A stretch of 52,150 nt of DNA from positions 1-52,150 of the forward strand of contig CABUCM010000018.1 of the NCBI GenBank assembly GCA_902490005.1, read 5' to 3'. The notes beneath the pieces are model-generated. The model saw nothing but the letters and a program-made list of their open reading frames with translations, ran no database searches and was not told the DNA's origin. This DNA comes from an uncultured Ruminiclostridium sp. Lineage in GTDB: Bacteria > Bacillota > Clostridia > Oscillospirales > Acutalibacteraceae. Below, in pieces: positions 32,441-40,059 of this stretch (within the stretch, counting starts at the first letter, position 1; every line of letters starts with the position of its first letter). The position numbers were made by a program, and so were the translations under genes.

Positions 32441-32593
32441 TTGAAGAAGTGTCATAAAATCGCATTGCTGATCGGCTTAATTACTTCTGTGGCGGCTATC
32501 GTGGCTACGATTACTACCGTTTGCCTGCTCCAACGGAAAAAGAAAAGAGAAGACGAAGAGCTTGAGCACTATCTGGACTGTTCTATTCAATAA
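32441..32593 (+). CDS. 50-residue single-pass membrane protein, unknown function
   Basis: A short gene that starts at TTG 32441, 7 bases after a clear GGAGGTG, and ends at TAA 32591-32593. The product begins MKKCHKIALLIG, has one membrane segment (about 6-32), then a positive patch (QRKKKRE) and an acidic end (DEELEHYLDC). Promoter, ribosome site and terminator (32642-32674) all fit, which makes this a real gene despite its size. I do not recognise a family. Confidence 0.7.
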   Translation: MKKCHKIALLIGLITSVAAIVATITTVCLLQRKKKREDEELEHYLDCSIQ

Positions 32594-32641
32594 GGACAGG
32601 CATTTTATCTCCATGCGGCGGCGAATACCCAAATAAACTCT

Positions 32642-32674
32642 GGGTTGCTTTTCAAAGAAAGCAACCCGTTTTTA
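32642..32674 (+). terminator. Terminator of the 50-residue membrane protein gene
   Basis: GGGTTGCTTT and AAAGCAACCC make a 10-bp stem followed by GTTTTT. Confidence 0.85.
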
Positions 32675-32682
32675 TTCCCACA

Positions 32683-32720
32683 AAAAAAGGCTGTGAGAGG
32701 AATCCTCTCACAGCCTTTTC
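32683..32720 (-). terminator. Terminator of spoVAE
   Basis: AAAAGGCTGTGAGAGG and CCTCTCACAGCCTTTT form a 16-bp perfect stem on an AAT loop; the minus-strand copy ends in a T run right after the spoVAE stop. Confidence 0.88.
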
Positions 32721-33089
32721 TTATCCTTTATCATTGGGCTTGGATAGCAGCGCCGCTATATATCCGAAGAATACCGCCGCGGCGACTCCCGCCGCGGCCG
32801 CGGTAACGCCCCCGGTGAGAATCCCCAGGATTCCCTGCTCCTGAATGGCCTTTACCACGCCTTTAGCCATGGTGTAGCCAAAGCCGGTCAAAGGCACCGT
32901 GGCTCCCGCTCCGGCAAAATCTACCAGCGGGCCGTAAAGCCCCACAGCGGTCAGCGCCACACCCAGGGTCACAAACAGCACCAAAATTCTGGCCGGGGTC
33001 AGCTTGGTTTTATCAATGAGAATCTGTCCCACCAGGCAGATCAACCCGCCTACCACGAACGCTTTCCCATATTCCCAAAGCATTTCCAA
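32721..33089 (-). CDS. spoVAE: Stage V sporulation protein AE (SpoVAE)
   Basis: A 122-residue protein with about four membrane segments, matching SpoVAE: YGKAFVVGGLICLVGQILID and GPLVDFAGAGATVPLTGFG are signature stretches. SpoVA proteins form a channel that moves dipicolinic acid during spore formation and germination. The usual partners spoVAC and spoVAD are not next to it; they may be elsewhere. TTG 33089 behind GAGGTG is the start. Confidence 0.92.
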   Translation of the reverse strand: MEMLWEYGKAFVVGGLICLVGQILIDKTKLTPARILVLFVTLGVALTAVGLYGPLVDFAGAGATVPLTGFGYTMAKGVVKAIQEQGILGILTGGVTAAAAGVAAAVFFGYIAALLSKPNDKG

Positions 33090-33225
33090 AAACTATCACC
33101 TCGTTTTCCTGAGGCTAGTTTTTCCAGAATTCAAATATTTATTACAGGGGATATGGCAACCGCCCTAATATGCTTCCATCTTTCACCGCCCCGGGGTTTC
33201 CCGCATGCCAACGGCACAGCACTGC

Positions 33226-33260
33226 GCTCAAAAAAATTACTGCCGCGGGGTAAGTTTTTG
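33226..33260 (-). terminator. Possible terminator of the nucleosidase/cyclase operon
   Basis: On the minus strand a stem of AAAAACTTAC with GTAATTTTT closes on a GC-rich loop and runs into T. The stem is short and AT-rich, so this is a weak call. Confidence 0.4.
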
Positions 33261-33293
33261 CCATCAGAAAAAAAGCCTGGAGAAAACTATTTT

Positions 33294-33872
33294 TTATTCT
33301 TCCAATAAAACCGCCCGCACCGGCGCGGCCTCCACGCCCTCCAGCTTCAGCGGAAACGCCGCCAGGATGTAGTTCCCATCTGGCACACCGCTGAGATCCA
33401 GCCCCTCTAAAATCGGCACTCCCGCCATAAGCAGCTCCTGATGGGGTAAAACCGCATCCTCATAAGGAGCGATGGAGCAGGCGTCGGTGCCAACCAGAAC
33501 GATGCCGCCATCCGCCAGGGCGAACGCCCCGCTTTGGGACAGGTACGCTTCCCCTTCTCCCCGAAGCAGGAGCCTTGGCTGGGTGAACTGCAAAATTTCA
33601 TCCGCATCCTGCCCGGTGAGGATGCCGCTGACTGAAAGCACCGTGCAGGGGCCGAAGCAGGCCTCCAGCGGTACCTGGTCGATGGTTCCTCCGCCCACCA
33701 CGAAATGCCTGGGCGCGTCCATATGGGTCGCCGTATGGGCGCCGCCGTAAAAGGCCGTCAGGTCGCACTTATCCCCCAGCTCCATCTGCTGAAGCTGCTC
33801 TTTTCGGGGTTCTGGATCCCCCGGGTATACCGGGGCGGTAAAAAAGCCCTTGGAAATATCATAAATCTTCAC
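33294..33872 (-). CDS. Cyclase/kynurenine formamidase-like hydrolase
   Basis: A 192-residue metal-dependent hydrolase of the cyclase family. The metal motif GGAHTATHMDAPRHF (around residues 44-58) matches the HxxxHxDxPxH signature. The family includes kynurenine formamidase and other amide or lactone hydrolases. No tryptophan-degradation genes lie nearby, so the substrate is open. GTG start 33872 follows AAGGAGG, 12 bases after the nucleosidase gene, so the two are co-transcribed. Confidence 0.85.
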   Translation of the reverse strand: MKIYDISKGFFTAPVYPGDPEPRKEQLQQMELGDKCDLTAFYGGAHTATHMDAPRHFVVGGGTIDQVPLEACFGPCTVLSVSGILTGQDADEILQFTQPRLLLRGEGEAYLSQSGAFALADGGIVLVGTDACSIAPYEDAVLPHQELLMAGVPILEGLDLSGVPDGNYILAAFPLKLEGVEAAPVRAVLLEE

Positions 33873-33884
33873 AGCCGCACCTCC

Positions 33885-34580
33885 TTATTCAGAAATCAGC
33901 GGCATCAACGCGCACAAAAGATCCGCTGATTTATGCACCGCGATTTTCAAAAATTTAGGGTAATCCATGTGCGCGTCGTCGTTGGCGTTATCAGAGATCG
34001 CCCGGACCACCGCAAAGGGAACTTTGTTAATATAACACACCTGGCCGATGCTGCCGCCCTCCATTTCGCAGGCCACCGCGCCGAATTCCACCATCAGCTG
34101 GTTCAGCTTTTCCCTTGAGCCCACAAACTGGTCGCCGGTAGCGATAATGCCCCGGTGGCATATAAGCCCCGCCACCCTTTGGGCCGCCAGGCAGACCTTT
34201 TCATTCAAAACATTGTCGCATGGAATCCGTATCATATCGATTCCGGAAATAAACCCCTTTGGGTCCCCCAGGGCGGATGTATCCATATCGTGCTGCACCA
34301 CATGCTCCGCCACCACCACGTCTCCGATTTTAATTCCTTTTCCCATGCCGCCAGCCACGCCGGTGTTGATTACCAGCCGGGGCTGGTAGCGAAGAATCAT
34401 GGTTTGGGCGCACATGGCGGAATTCACCTTACCGATCCCGCTGACAGCCGCCACACAGTCCACATCCTCCAGCTTTCCCTGTACAAATGTAATCCCGCTG
34501 ATGGTTTCTTCCTTTCTTTCAGTCATCCGCTCCTTGACGAGCTCCATTTCCACCGTCATTGCACCGATCAATCCAATCAC
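33885..34580 (-). CDS. mtnN: 5'-methylthioadenosine/S-adenosylhomocysteine nucleosidase
   Basis: A ~231-residue nucleoside hydrolase that splits methylthioadenosine and S-adenosylhomocysteine. The start of the fold reads IGLIGAMTVEMEL, with Glu11 matching catalytic Glu12 of E. coli; INTGVAGGMGKGIKIGDVVV, ACEMEGGSIGQVC and RAISDNAND (catalytic Asp) follow. I place the start at GTG 34580 (AAAGGGCGG upstream) since this gives the usual family length; an ATG at 34616 would add 12 residues. Confidence 0.93.
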   Translation of the reverse strand: MIGLIGAMTVEMELVKERMTERKEETISGITFVQGKLEDVDCVAAVSGIGKVNSAMCAQTMILRYQPRLVINTGVAGGMGKGIKIGDVVVAEHVVQHDMDTSALGDPKGFISGIDMIRIPCDNVLNEKVCLAAQRVAGLICHRGIIATGDQFVGSREKLNQLMVEFGAVACEMEGGSIGQVCYINKVPFAVVRAISDNANDDAHMDYPKFLKIAVHKSADLLCALMPLISE

Positions 34581-34903
34581 ACACAGCCGCCCTTTCCTGA
34601 TATCGTTTTGCCGCAAAATTCCGTACTGAAATTTAACAACAGTATAGCATACAACCGTAAAAAAATCAAAAAAACGGATATAGGAAAAATCTCAAAAAAC
34701 CGGGGAAAGTTCTTGTTTTTCTTACCGGGTTATTATTGACTTTTGGCGTGATTTCCTATATTATAGTGTTATAAACGATAAAATACATCAGCATTTTTTA
34801 CAATTTATCCAGTGCTTCTCGAAATTCTAACTGTGATTTTGTCATCTTTTATTGCATATTTTATCTTTAATGATAATAATCAAATAACCTGGAGGGTTGC
34901 AGT
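34581..34903. promoter_or_regulatory. Divergent region between mtnN and the FGGY kinase operon
   Basis: A 323-base AT-rich gap. It contains the plus-strand promoter at 34736-34764, followed by a ~140-base leader without a strong hairpin or recognised riboswitch. The short symmetric sequence TATAAACGATAAAAT lies at about 34770-34785, at the likely transcription start, and could be a repressor site. A leader that long may hold an operator for the ROK protein encoded in the same operon. No gene seen. Confidence 0.5.
34736..34764 (+). promoter_or_regulatory. Promoter of the FGGY kinase operon
   Basis: TTGACT (34736-34741), 17-base spacer, TATTAT (34759-34764), 140 bases before the start codon. 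Confidence 0.75.
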
Positions 34904-36394
34904 ATGAAAAAATGCGCGAATCACTACGCCGTTGCCGTGGACTTAGGAGCCAGCGGCGGGAAAATGGCGGCGGCCTCTTTTGACGGCAGCCGGATCGAAC
35001 TGGCGGACTACATCACGTTCCCTAATCAGCCGGTGCAAATTCTTGACACGCTGTATTGGGATGTATTCGCCCTTTACCGCAGCATTGTTTCCGGTATGAC
35101 CCAATACGCCTCTGAACTCGGCGCCGCGGCTACCATCGGAATCGACACCTGGGGCGCCTCTTACGGCCTTTTGGATAAAAAGGGCCGCCTGCTGGAACCT
35201 GTCTACCACTACCGTGATAAGCGTACGGAAACCATTATGGATGTCATCTATGAAAAGGTTTCTCAAAGAAGAATTTTTGAGCTCACCGGCGTGCAGTTCA
35301 ACCGCAGCTACACCCTCCCTCAGCTTTATTCCTGCATCGTCAACGGCGATACCTGCCTGGACAACGCGGATAAGCTTCTGTTCCTGCCCGACCTTTTGGG
35401 TTATTTCCTCTCTGGCCAGATCTCCACGGAAATGACCATCGCCGGCACCTCGGCGCTGATGGAGCCCTCCCAGGAAAATTGGAGCAAGCAGCTCTTTAAG
35501 GAGTTCTCCATTCCCACCCATTTCCTCACCGATCTGGTGGACGCCGGCACCGTAAAGGGTACCGTTACCCAAGAGATCGCTTCTCTCACCGGCATCGGCC
35601 CGGCAAAGCTGGTGGCTTCCGTAGGCCATGACAGTGCCGCCGCGGTGGCCGCGATCCCCGGGTTTGGCAAAAACAAGCTGTACATTAGCATCGGCACCCA
35701 GATCAGCATGGGCATTGAAACCAACGAGCCCTTGGTGTCCGAGGCGGCCTACCAGGGCGGCTTCAAGAACACCGGCGGCATCGCCCGCAGAAAGATCATT
35801 TACAGAGACTTCTCGGCCTTCTGGCTCATCAACGAGCTGCGGGCCGCTTTAAAGAGAGACGGCAGAGACTATTCCTTCGACGAGCTTCACACCCTGGCGG
35901 AGGAAGCCAAATCCCCCAACGCCTACATCGACAACGAGTATCCCACCTTTAATACCCCCGGCGGGGATATCCGTGTTAAAATGACCGAATACCTGACGCA
36001 GACCGGCCAGGCGGTTCCCCAAACCGTAGGCGAATGGGTCCGGTGCATTTTCGAAAGCCTGGCCCTGAAGGTGAAATACTGCGCGGATTATCTGAAGAAC
36101 ACCCTGGGTATGCCCCTGGAGGAAGCCTTCGTCATCAACGGCGGCTCCCGGAACACCCTGCTGGTACAGCTGATCAGCGACGCGCTCCGCCTGCCCATCC
36201 ACGCCGGTATGCCTTACGCCACTCTGGCGGGCAACCTGCTGACCCAATTCTATGCCGACGGTAAAGTCTCCTCGGTAGAAGAAATGCGGGAGGTCGCCGG
36301 CCGTTCCTTCCAGATGAAGGAATATGAGCCTCAATCCGGGAAAGATTGGGACGCCGCTTTGCAGATAGCGGCGGAAAAAAATATCTGTCACTGA
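34904..36394 (+). CDS. FGGY-family carbohydrate kinase (rhamnulokinase-like)
   Basis: A 496-residue two-domain FGGY kinase that phosphorylates a ketose with ATP. The phosphate-binding DLGASGGKMAAASFDG is at the N-terminus, TIGIDTWGASYGLLD marks the sugar site, and SVGHDSAAAVAAIPG and INGGSRNTLLVQLISDAL are the usual later motifs. It most resembles rhamnulokinase (RhaB) and its relatives, but no rhamnose isomerase gene is present, so the substrate is not fixed. It heads an operon with a class II aldolase and a ROK regulator. Start ATG 34904 follows TGGAGGG. Confidence 0.9.
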   Translation: MKKCANHYAVAVDLGASGGKMAAASFDGSRIELADYITFPNQPVQILDTLYWDVFALYRSIVSGMTQYASELGAAATIGIDTWGASYGLLDKKGRLLEPVYHYRDKRTETIMDVIYEKVSQRRIFELTGVQFNRSYTLPQLYSCIVNGDTCLDNADKLLFLPDLLGYFLSGQISTEMTIAGTSALMEPSQENWSKQLFKEFSIPTHFLTDLVDAGTVKGTVTQEIASLTGIGPAKLVASVGHDSAAAVAAIPGFGKNKLYISIGTQISMGIETNEPLVSEAAYQGGFKNTGGIARRKIIYRDFSAFWLINELRAALKRDGRDYSFDELHTLAEEAKSPNAYIDNEYPTFNTPGGDIRVKMTEYLTQTGQAVPQTVGEWVRCIFESLALKVKYCADYLKNTLGMPLEEAFVINGGSRNTLLVQLISDALRLPIHAGMPYATLAGNLLTQFYADGKVSSVEEMREVAGRSFQMKEYEPQSGKDWDAALQIAAEKNICH

Positions 36395-36405
36395 TCTCGG
36401 AGAAA

Positions 36406-36436
36406 CCGGTTTTACTTTGCGCAAAGGGAAAACCGA
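36406..36436 (+). promoter_or_regulatory. Intercistronic hairpin between kinase and aldolase genes
   Basis: CGGTTTT pairs with AAAACCG, and the inner part CTTTGCGCAAAG is itself a palindrome, so a long hairpin can form. No T run follows. It may protect or process the message. Confidence 0.5.
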
Positions 36437-36492
36437 TTTTGATAAACCGGCCTCCAGGCCGTAAAACAGTTAAAGAAAATGGAGGAATCGCA

Positions 36493-37128
36493 ATGAACAT
36501 CAACATGGACGTCATCCGCGAAGTCATGGCGGTAGCAAAACGCCTGGACGAGAAAACGCTGGTCAACACCTTCGAGGGCAACATTTCCGCAAAGGTAGAC
36601 GGCAAAATCTACATCACCCCCACCACCAAGAATAAGGGCCTTCTCACCGAGGACATGATCGCCGTTATGGACGAAAACGGCAACCAGATCCACGGCAACT
36701 GCAAGCCCACCTCTGAGCTTCCCATGCACACCGAAACATACACCATCCGCGACGACATCGGCGGCGTGGTACACTGCCATCCTCCGTATCTGACCGCGTA
36801 CGCCCTGGCCAACAAGGACGTAGAGACCAGAGCCTATCCGGAAATGATGGGCAATTTCTGCAAATTCGAATGCGCGCCTTACGGCCGTCCTGGCACAGAT
36901 AAGATTCTGGCCGGCGCGATTCCGATTCTGCAAAACCACAGAGACATCGTGCTGCTGGGCAACCACGGCGTGCTGGTGGTAGGCAAGACCGTAACCGACG
37001 CCATGAACAAGACCGAGGCCGCCGAGGCCATTGCCAAGGCGCTGTTCCTGACCAAGCAGCTGGGCGGCGAGGTCCCGCTGTCCGACGAGGAATGCCAGTT
37101 CTTCCTCGATCTTCAGAAAAATAAATAA
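36493..37128 (+). CDS. Class II aldolase/adducin family (fuculose/rhamnulose-1-phosphate aldolase-like)
   Basis: A 211-residue zinc aldolase. Metal ligands fit His94 and His96 (VVHCHPPY) and His158 (GNHGVLVVG), with the likely catalytic Glu75 in TSELPMH; FEGNISAKVDGKIYITPT is the usual N-terminal stretch. Such enzymes cleave 1-phosphorylated ketoses to dihydroxyacetone phosphate and an aldehyde, which matches an FGGY kinase making a ketose-1-phosphate upstream. Start ATG 36493 is behind GGAGGA; longer in-frame starts reach into the kinase gene and are rejected. Confidence 0.9.
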   Translation: MNINMDVIREVMAVAKRLDEKTLVNTFEGNISAKVDGKIYITPTTKNKGLLTEDMIAVMDENGNQIHGNCKPTSELPMHTETYTIRDDIGGVVHCHPPYLTAYALANKDVETRAYPEMMGNFCKFECAPYGRPGTDKILAGAIPILQNHRDIVLLGNHGVLVVGKTVTDAMNKTEAAEAIAKALFLTKQLGGEVPLSDEECQFFLDLQKNK

Positions 37129-37182
37129 GTTAGCTTTTTCGAATTATGAATGGTGCTTAATACGAATGGATGGATTACTGAA

Positions 37183-38403
37183 ATGGCAACTGAATCAATT
37201 ATTACCACACGGAAGTATTATAAGCGGAATAAGATATTAAATATTATCCGCTCCAATGAGAATATTTCACGCTATGATGTGAAAAAGATGACCATGTACA
37301 GTATGTCCACGGTTTTGAGCATTATTGACGATTTAATCGCAAGCGGCATGGTTTACGAGGTCGATTGCGAGGAACCTAGGGTCGGGCGGAAGCCGGTTTG
37401 GCTCCGCCTGAATCCCGAAGGCGGCTATTTTATCGGCGCGGAATTCAATGGGTTCCATTTACACTGCGCCATGCTGAATTTTACGGGAGAAATCATCTAT
37501 CAGTCGGAGGAGGACCTGATCCCCGACAAGGGAAAAGACGCGATTTTAGAGCTTTTGATCCGGCATATCCGCGCCGCGATTAATTCTGTCAAGGGAAAGC
37601 AGGGGCAGATTTTCGCCATCAGTGTGGGAATCCCCGGCTATTTGAACGAGGACAAAAGCGTGGCCCTATCCCATTTCCGTTTGAAGGGCTGGGAAAACGT
37701 CCCGGTCAAAAAAATCCTGGAGGATGAATTCCATCTTCCCTGTTACTTGGATAATAACGTCAATGTCATGGCGTTCGCTTATAAATGGCTTCGCTACAAC
37801 GGCGATTGCAAGGATTATCTGTTTGTTTCCATCCGCACCGGCGTGCGTATTGTTCCGGTAATCAACAACCAAATGGTTTTAAGCCGCAGCGGCCTTTCAG
37901 GAGAGCTGGGACATATCAAGGTGAATCCTCACGGCACGCTGTGCTCCTGCGGCGGCATCGGCTGTCTTAATTCTGAAATTTCTGACCTGAGCATATTGGC
38001 GAAAATCAAGGCGGGCTTTGAGTTTGGCGGTTTTCCGGAAATTCGGGAAATGGCCGGCGGCAACCCGGACAAAATCACGCTGGAGATGTTCTTTGATTCC
38101 GCGGCCCAGGGCCATACTGATTCCGTAAAGCTCATGCTGGACCTGGCCCATATCCTGGGGGAAGCCCTCAGTATGGCGGCGAATATCCTGGCGCCTGAAG
38201 TAATCGTGCTTTCCGGCAAGCTGACCATGCTGGGAAAACCCTTTTTTGAGGAGATTGCCAAAGTGCTGAAGAATAACGTGGTCCAGGAGATTTCTCAGGG
38301 GCTGAAAGTCACGGCAAGCGCGTTTAACGAGTATATCGGCGCTATTGGCGCCGCCGCTTATGCCATGCAGGAAGAATTCGATTTTATCGATAAACAGATT
38401 TAA
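37183..38403 (+). CDS. ROK-family transcriptional regulator
   Basis: A ~406-residue NagC/XylR-type repressor. The N-terminal winged helix is at about 20-65 (NISRYDVKKMTMYSMSTVLS), followed by an actin-like sugar-binding domain with LSGELGHIKVNPHG and the zinc motif LCSCGGIGCLNSE. It probably represses its own kinase-aldolase operon. I give ATG 37183; an earlier in-frame ATG at 37150 is possible, since neither has a strong ribosome site. Confidence 0.9.
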   Translation: MATESIITTRKYYKRNKILNIIRSNENISRYDVKKMTMYSMSTVLSIIDDLIASGMVYEVDCEEPRVGRKPVWLRLNPEGGYFIGAEFNGFHLHCAMLNFTGEIIYQSEEDLIPDKGKDAILELLIRHIRAAINSVKGKQGQIFAISVGIPGYLNEDKSVALSHFRLKGWENVPVKKILEDEFHLPCYLDNNVNVMAFAYKWLRYNGDCKDYLFVSIRTGVRIVPVINNQMVLSRSGLSGELGHIKVNPHGTLCSCGGIGCLNSEISDLSILAKIKAGFEFGGFPEIREMAGGNPDKITLEMFFDSAAQGHTDSVKLMLDLAHILGEALSMAANILAPEVIVLSGKLTMLGKPFFEEIAKVLKNNVVQEISQGLKVTASAFNEYIGAIGAAAYAMQEEFDFIDKQI

Positions 38404-38415
38404 CCGGATTCGCTC

Positions 38416-38464
38416 CGGCAGGCGCTAGTTTTGGGGTTCGCCCCTTTCGCGGCCTAGCCTGCCC
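38416..38464 (-). repeat. Nested inverted repeat beside structured RNA copy B
   Basis: GGCAGGC and GCCTGCC pair across ~50 bases, with an inner GGGG-TTCG-CCCC hairpin carrying a stable UUCG-type loop. A run of seven A (T on the minus strand) lies next to it. It sits between the ROK stop codon and RNA copy B. It might be the ROK terminator in a degenerate form or part of the RNA locus; copy A has no counterpart. Confidence 0.4.
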
Positions 38465-38482
38465 AAAAAAAGAGGATTTTTA

Positions 38483-38730
38483 TGAAGTCAAAACCACCAG
38501 TGGCGGTATGACCCAGCCGTAGAAGGGCATAACACGTACTTAGCCTCACAAGGGGCGCGCTGAAGTATTGTTACCGCAATACAGGTACTGCCGCCGGTAA
38601 ACCGGCAGAGCCCCACAATATTTAGTTTTATGATATAGCCAGATTGGTTTTTCATTGCCCCCGGCGATAGCTTCCCCACGGGAAGGCTTTTGCGAAAGCA
38701 TTTTTACCCACCCCCGGCAGAACCGGGGGT
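38483..38730. ncRNA. Candidate structured RNA, copy B
   Basis: About 248 bases that match copy A (23480-23721) when read on the opposite strand. Here the end hairpin is an 8-bp perfect stem (ACCCCCGG/CCGGGGGT) that, read on the plus strand, is followed by TTTTCTTTT like a terminator. An internal GTATTG/CAATAC hairpin is clear in this copy. The element fills the gap between the ROK gene and the terminator of the gene at 38789. Plus-strand transcription downstream of the ROK gene and minus-strand transcription are both possible. Confidence 0.55.
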
Positions 38731-38750
38731 TTTCTTTTGCTTAAGCGTAG

Positions 38751-38787
38751 AAAAAAAAGCTTCGGTTTTGAAACCGAAGCTTTTTTT
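38751..38787. terminator. Strong bidirectional terminator hairpin
   Basis: AAAAAAAGCTTCGGTTT and AAACCGAAGCTTTTTTT form a long perfect stem around a short TG loop, directly after the stop of the minus-strand gene at 38789. Confidence 0.9.
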
Positions 38788-38788
38788 G

Positions 38789-39037
38789 TCACAGCAGGAC
38801 GCTGGCCCGCTCATAATCTTTTTTTCTCACATAGATGATGTACTCATAAACATAATCCATATTCAGCCCCGCGCCGCCAGTGGAACCCCTCACATTGGCA
38901 CGGCCGAAGCCGCCGGAGATGTTTACGACGTTGACAATATAAGGGATCTTATGGGCCGCTAGGGCTTCCCGCAGCTGAGCCTGTTCTTTCACGGAAAAAG
39001 AACTGAACAGCCTTTTTCGATTAAACACGGTAATCAT
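38789..39037 (-). CDS. Conserved small protein of unknown function
   Basis: An 82-residue soluble protein that begins MITVFNRKRLFSSFSVKEQA and ends YEYIIYVRKKDYERASVLL. It reads like a small alpha/beta protein seen in many Firmicutes (DUF2007-like), with a Gly-rich loop in the middle. The function is unknown. Start ATG 39037 follows AAGGAGGGG. Monocistronic with a strong terminator, although the gap to the epimerase gene upstream is only 37 bases, so they may share a transcript. Confidence 0.7.
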   Translation of the reverse strand: MITVFNRKRLFSSFSVKEQAQLREALAAHKIPYIVNVVNISGGFGRANVRGSTGGAGLNMDYVYEYIIYVRKKDYERASVLL

Positions 39038-39074
39038 GGGCCCCTCCTTGGCGCCGGCTGGCTTTTTTATTCTA

Positions 39075-39935
39075 TTAGATTTTCGCCGCGATGGCTTTCA
39101 AATTCCTCAGGCCCTCGATCGCCAGCTCTTCACCGGTCTCTGCGAACTTTCTCCAAATCGCGCAGTTGCCGCTGAGCTCCTCAAAGCTGGGGTCAAAGGA
39201 CTCGATGGTTAAGGGGCCGTCATACCCCACCTCCAGCAGGGCCCGGAACAGCTCCTCAAAGGGAACCAGCCCGGTTCCGGGAATACCCCGGTCGTTTTCG
39301 TTCACATGGACATATCCCAGGTAATCCTTGCCGCAGGTCTTTACCGCGCCGGCAAAGCTTTTTTCCTCCCGGATCATATGGAAGCAGTCCAGGTGGACTT
39401 TCATATTCTTATTGCCCACATCCTTGCAGTACTGGACCGCGTCGGCGGCGATATTCAGGAAATGGGTCTCAAACCGGTTGACGCATTCCACCGCAATAAT
39501 ACCGTCCCAGGTTTCCTTAGCGTAATCGGAAATTTCCTTCATGGCGCTGACGGACCATTCCCACTCCTGCTCGGTTCTGGGCTTCCGGGTCAAATATCCC
39601 CAGCCGGCATAGTTGACGCCGCCAATGATTTTTGAGCCGATGGCCTTATTAATGTCCACCATCAGCTTCATATGCTTAATGCCGTTTTTCCGGATATTCT
39701 CATCCGGGGAAATAGGGTTGGTATCCAAGCCCAGGGTGGTGGTGGTCACCAGCTCCAGCCCGGTTTGCTTTTTTGCCTCCAGCACCTTCTCTAACGGAAA
39801 ACTTTCTGGATGGGCAATGGCCAGATCCACGGCGTCAAAACCCAATTCCTTGGCCTTCGGCAAAATCCAAACGTCCTTTTCTGAAAAAACCTCTGACCAA
39901 ATAAAACTATCTACACCAAAACGAAACGCTGCCAT
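39075..39935 (-). CDS. Sugar 3-epimerase-like TIM-barrel protein (psicose/tagatose epimerase family)
   Basis: A 286-residue xylose-isomerase-like TIM barrel. The metal-binding tetrad of the D-tagatose/D-psicose 3-epimerases is conserved: Glu150 (AVECVNRFETHFLN), Asp183 (HLDCFHM), His210 (GYVHVNENDRGIPGTG) and Glu245 (TIESFDP). These enzymes epimerise ketoses at C3. The kinase-aldolase operon lies 0.7 kb away and lacks an isomerase, so this enzyme may feed it. Start ATG 39935 is behind TTGGAGGG. Confidence 0.88.
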   Translation of the reverse strand: MAAFRFGVDSFIWSEVFSEKDVWILPKAKELGFDAVDLAIAHPESFPLEKVLEAKKQTGLELVTTTTLGLDTNPISPDENIRKNGIKHMKLMVDINKAIGSKIIGGVNYAGWGYLTRKPRTEQEWEWSVSAMKEISDYAKETWDGIIAVECVNRFETHFLNIAADAVQYCKDVGNKNMKVHLDCFHMIREEKSFAGAVKTCGKDYLGYVHVNENDRGIPGTGLVPFEELFRALLEVGYDGPLTIESFDPSFEELSGNCAIWRKFAETGEELAIEGLRNLKAIAAKI

Positions 39936-40003
39936 TGGTTATATCCCTCCAAAAAGTTTATTTTTTACTGTCTCTAGTTTATCATTTCCCAATAAAAAGT
40001 CAA

Positions 40004-40050
40004 GAAAAAAAAGAAAGCAAAAGAGAAGTTCGTCTTCTCTTTTGCTTTCT
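40004..40050 (-). terminator. Terminator of the ferritin gene
   Basis: AGAAAGCAAAAGAGAAG and CTTCTCTTTTGCTTTCT make a 17-bp stem; on the minus strand eight T follow directly. Confidence 0.92.
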
Positions 40051-40059
40051 CACGCAATC

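Noticed and set aside
33090..33293. Sigma-G promoter for spoVAE
   Set aside because: A CATATTA box exists near 33165, but no acceptable -35 lies at the right distance.
38421..38454. tRNA-like T-arm (GGGGTTCGCCCC)
   Set aside because: No acceptor stem, D-arm or anticodon arm can be built around it; it is a UUCG-loop hairpin.
38483..38520. Cobalamin riboswitch B12-box-like GCCACTG in RNA copy B (minus strand)
   Set aside because: The motif is not kept in copy A and the rest of the cobalamin consensus is missing.
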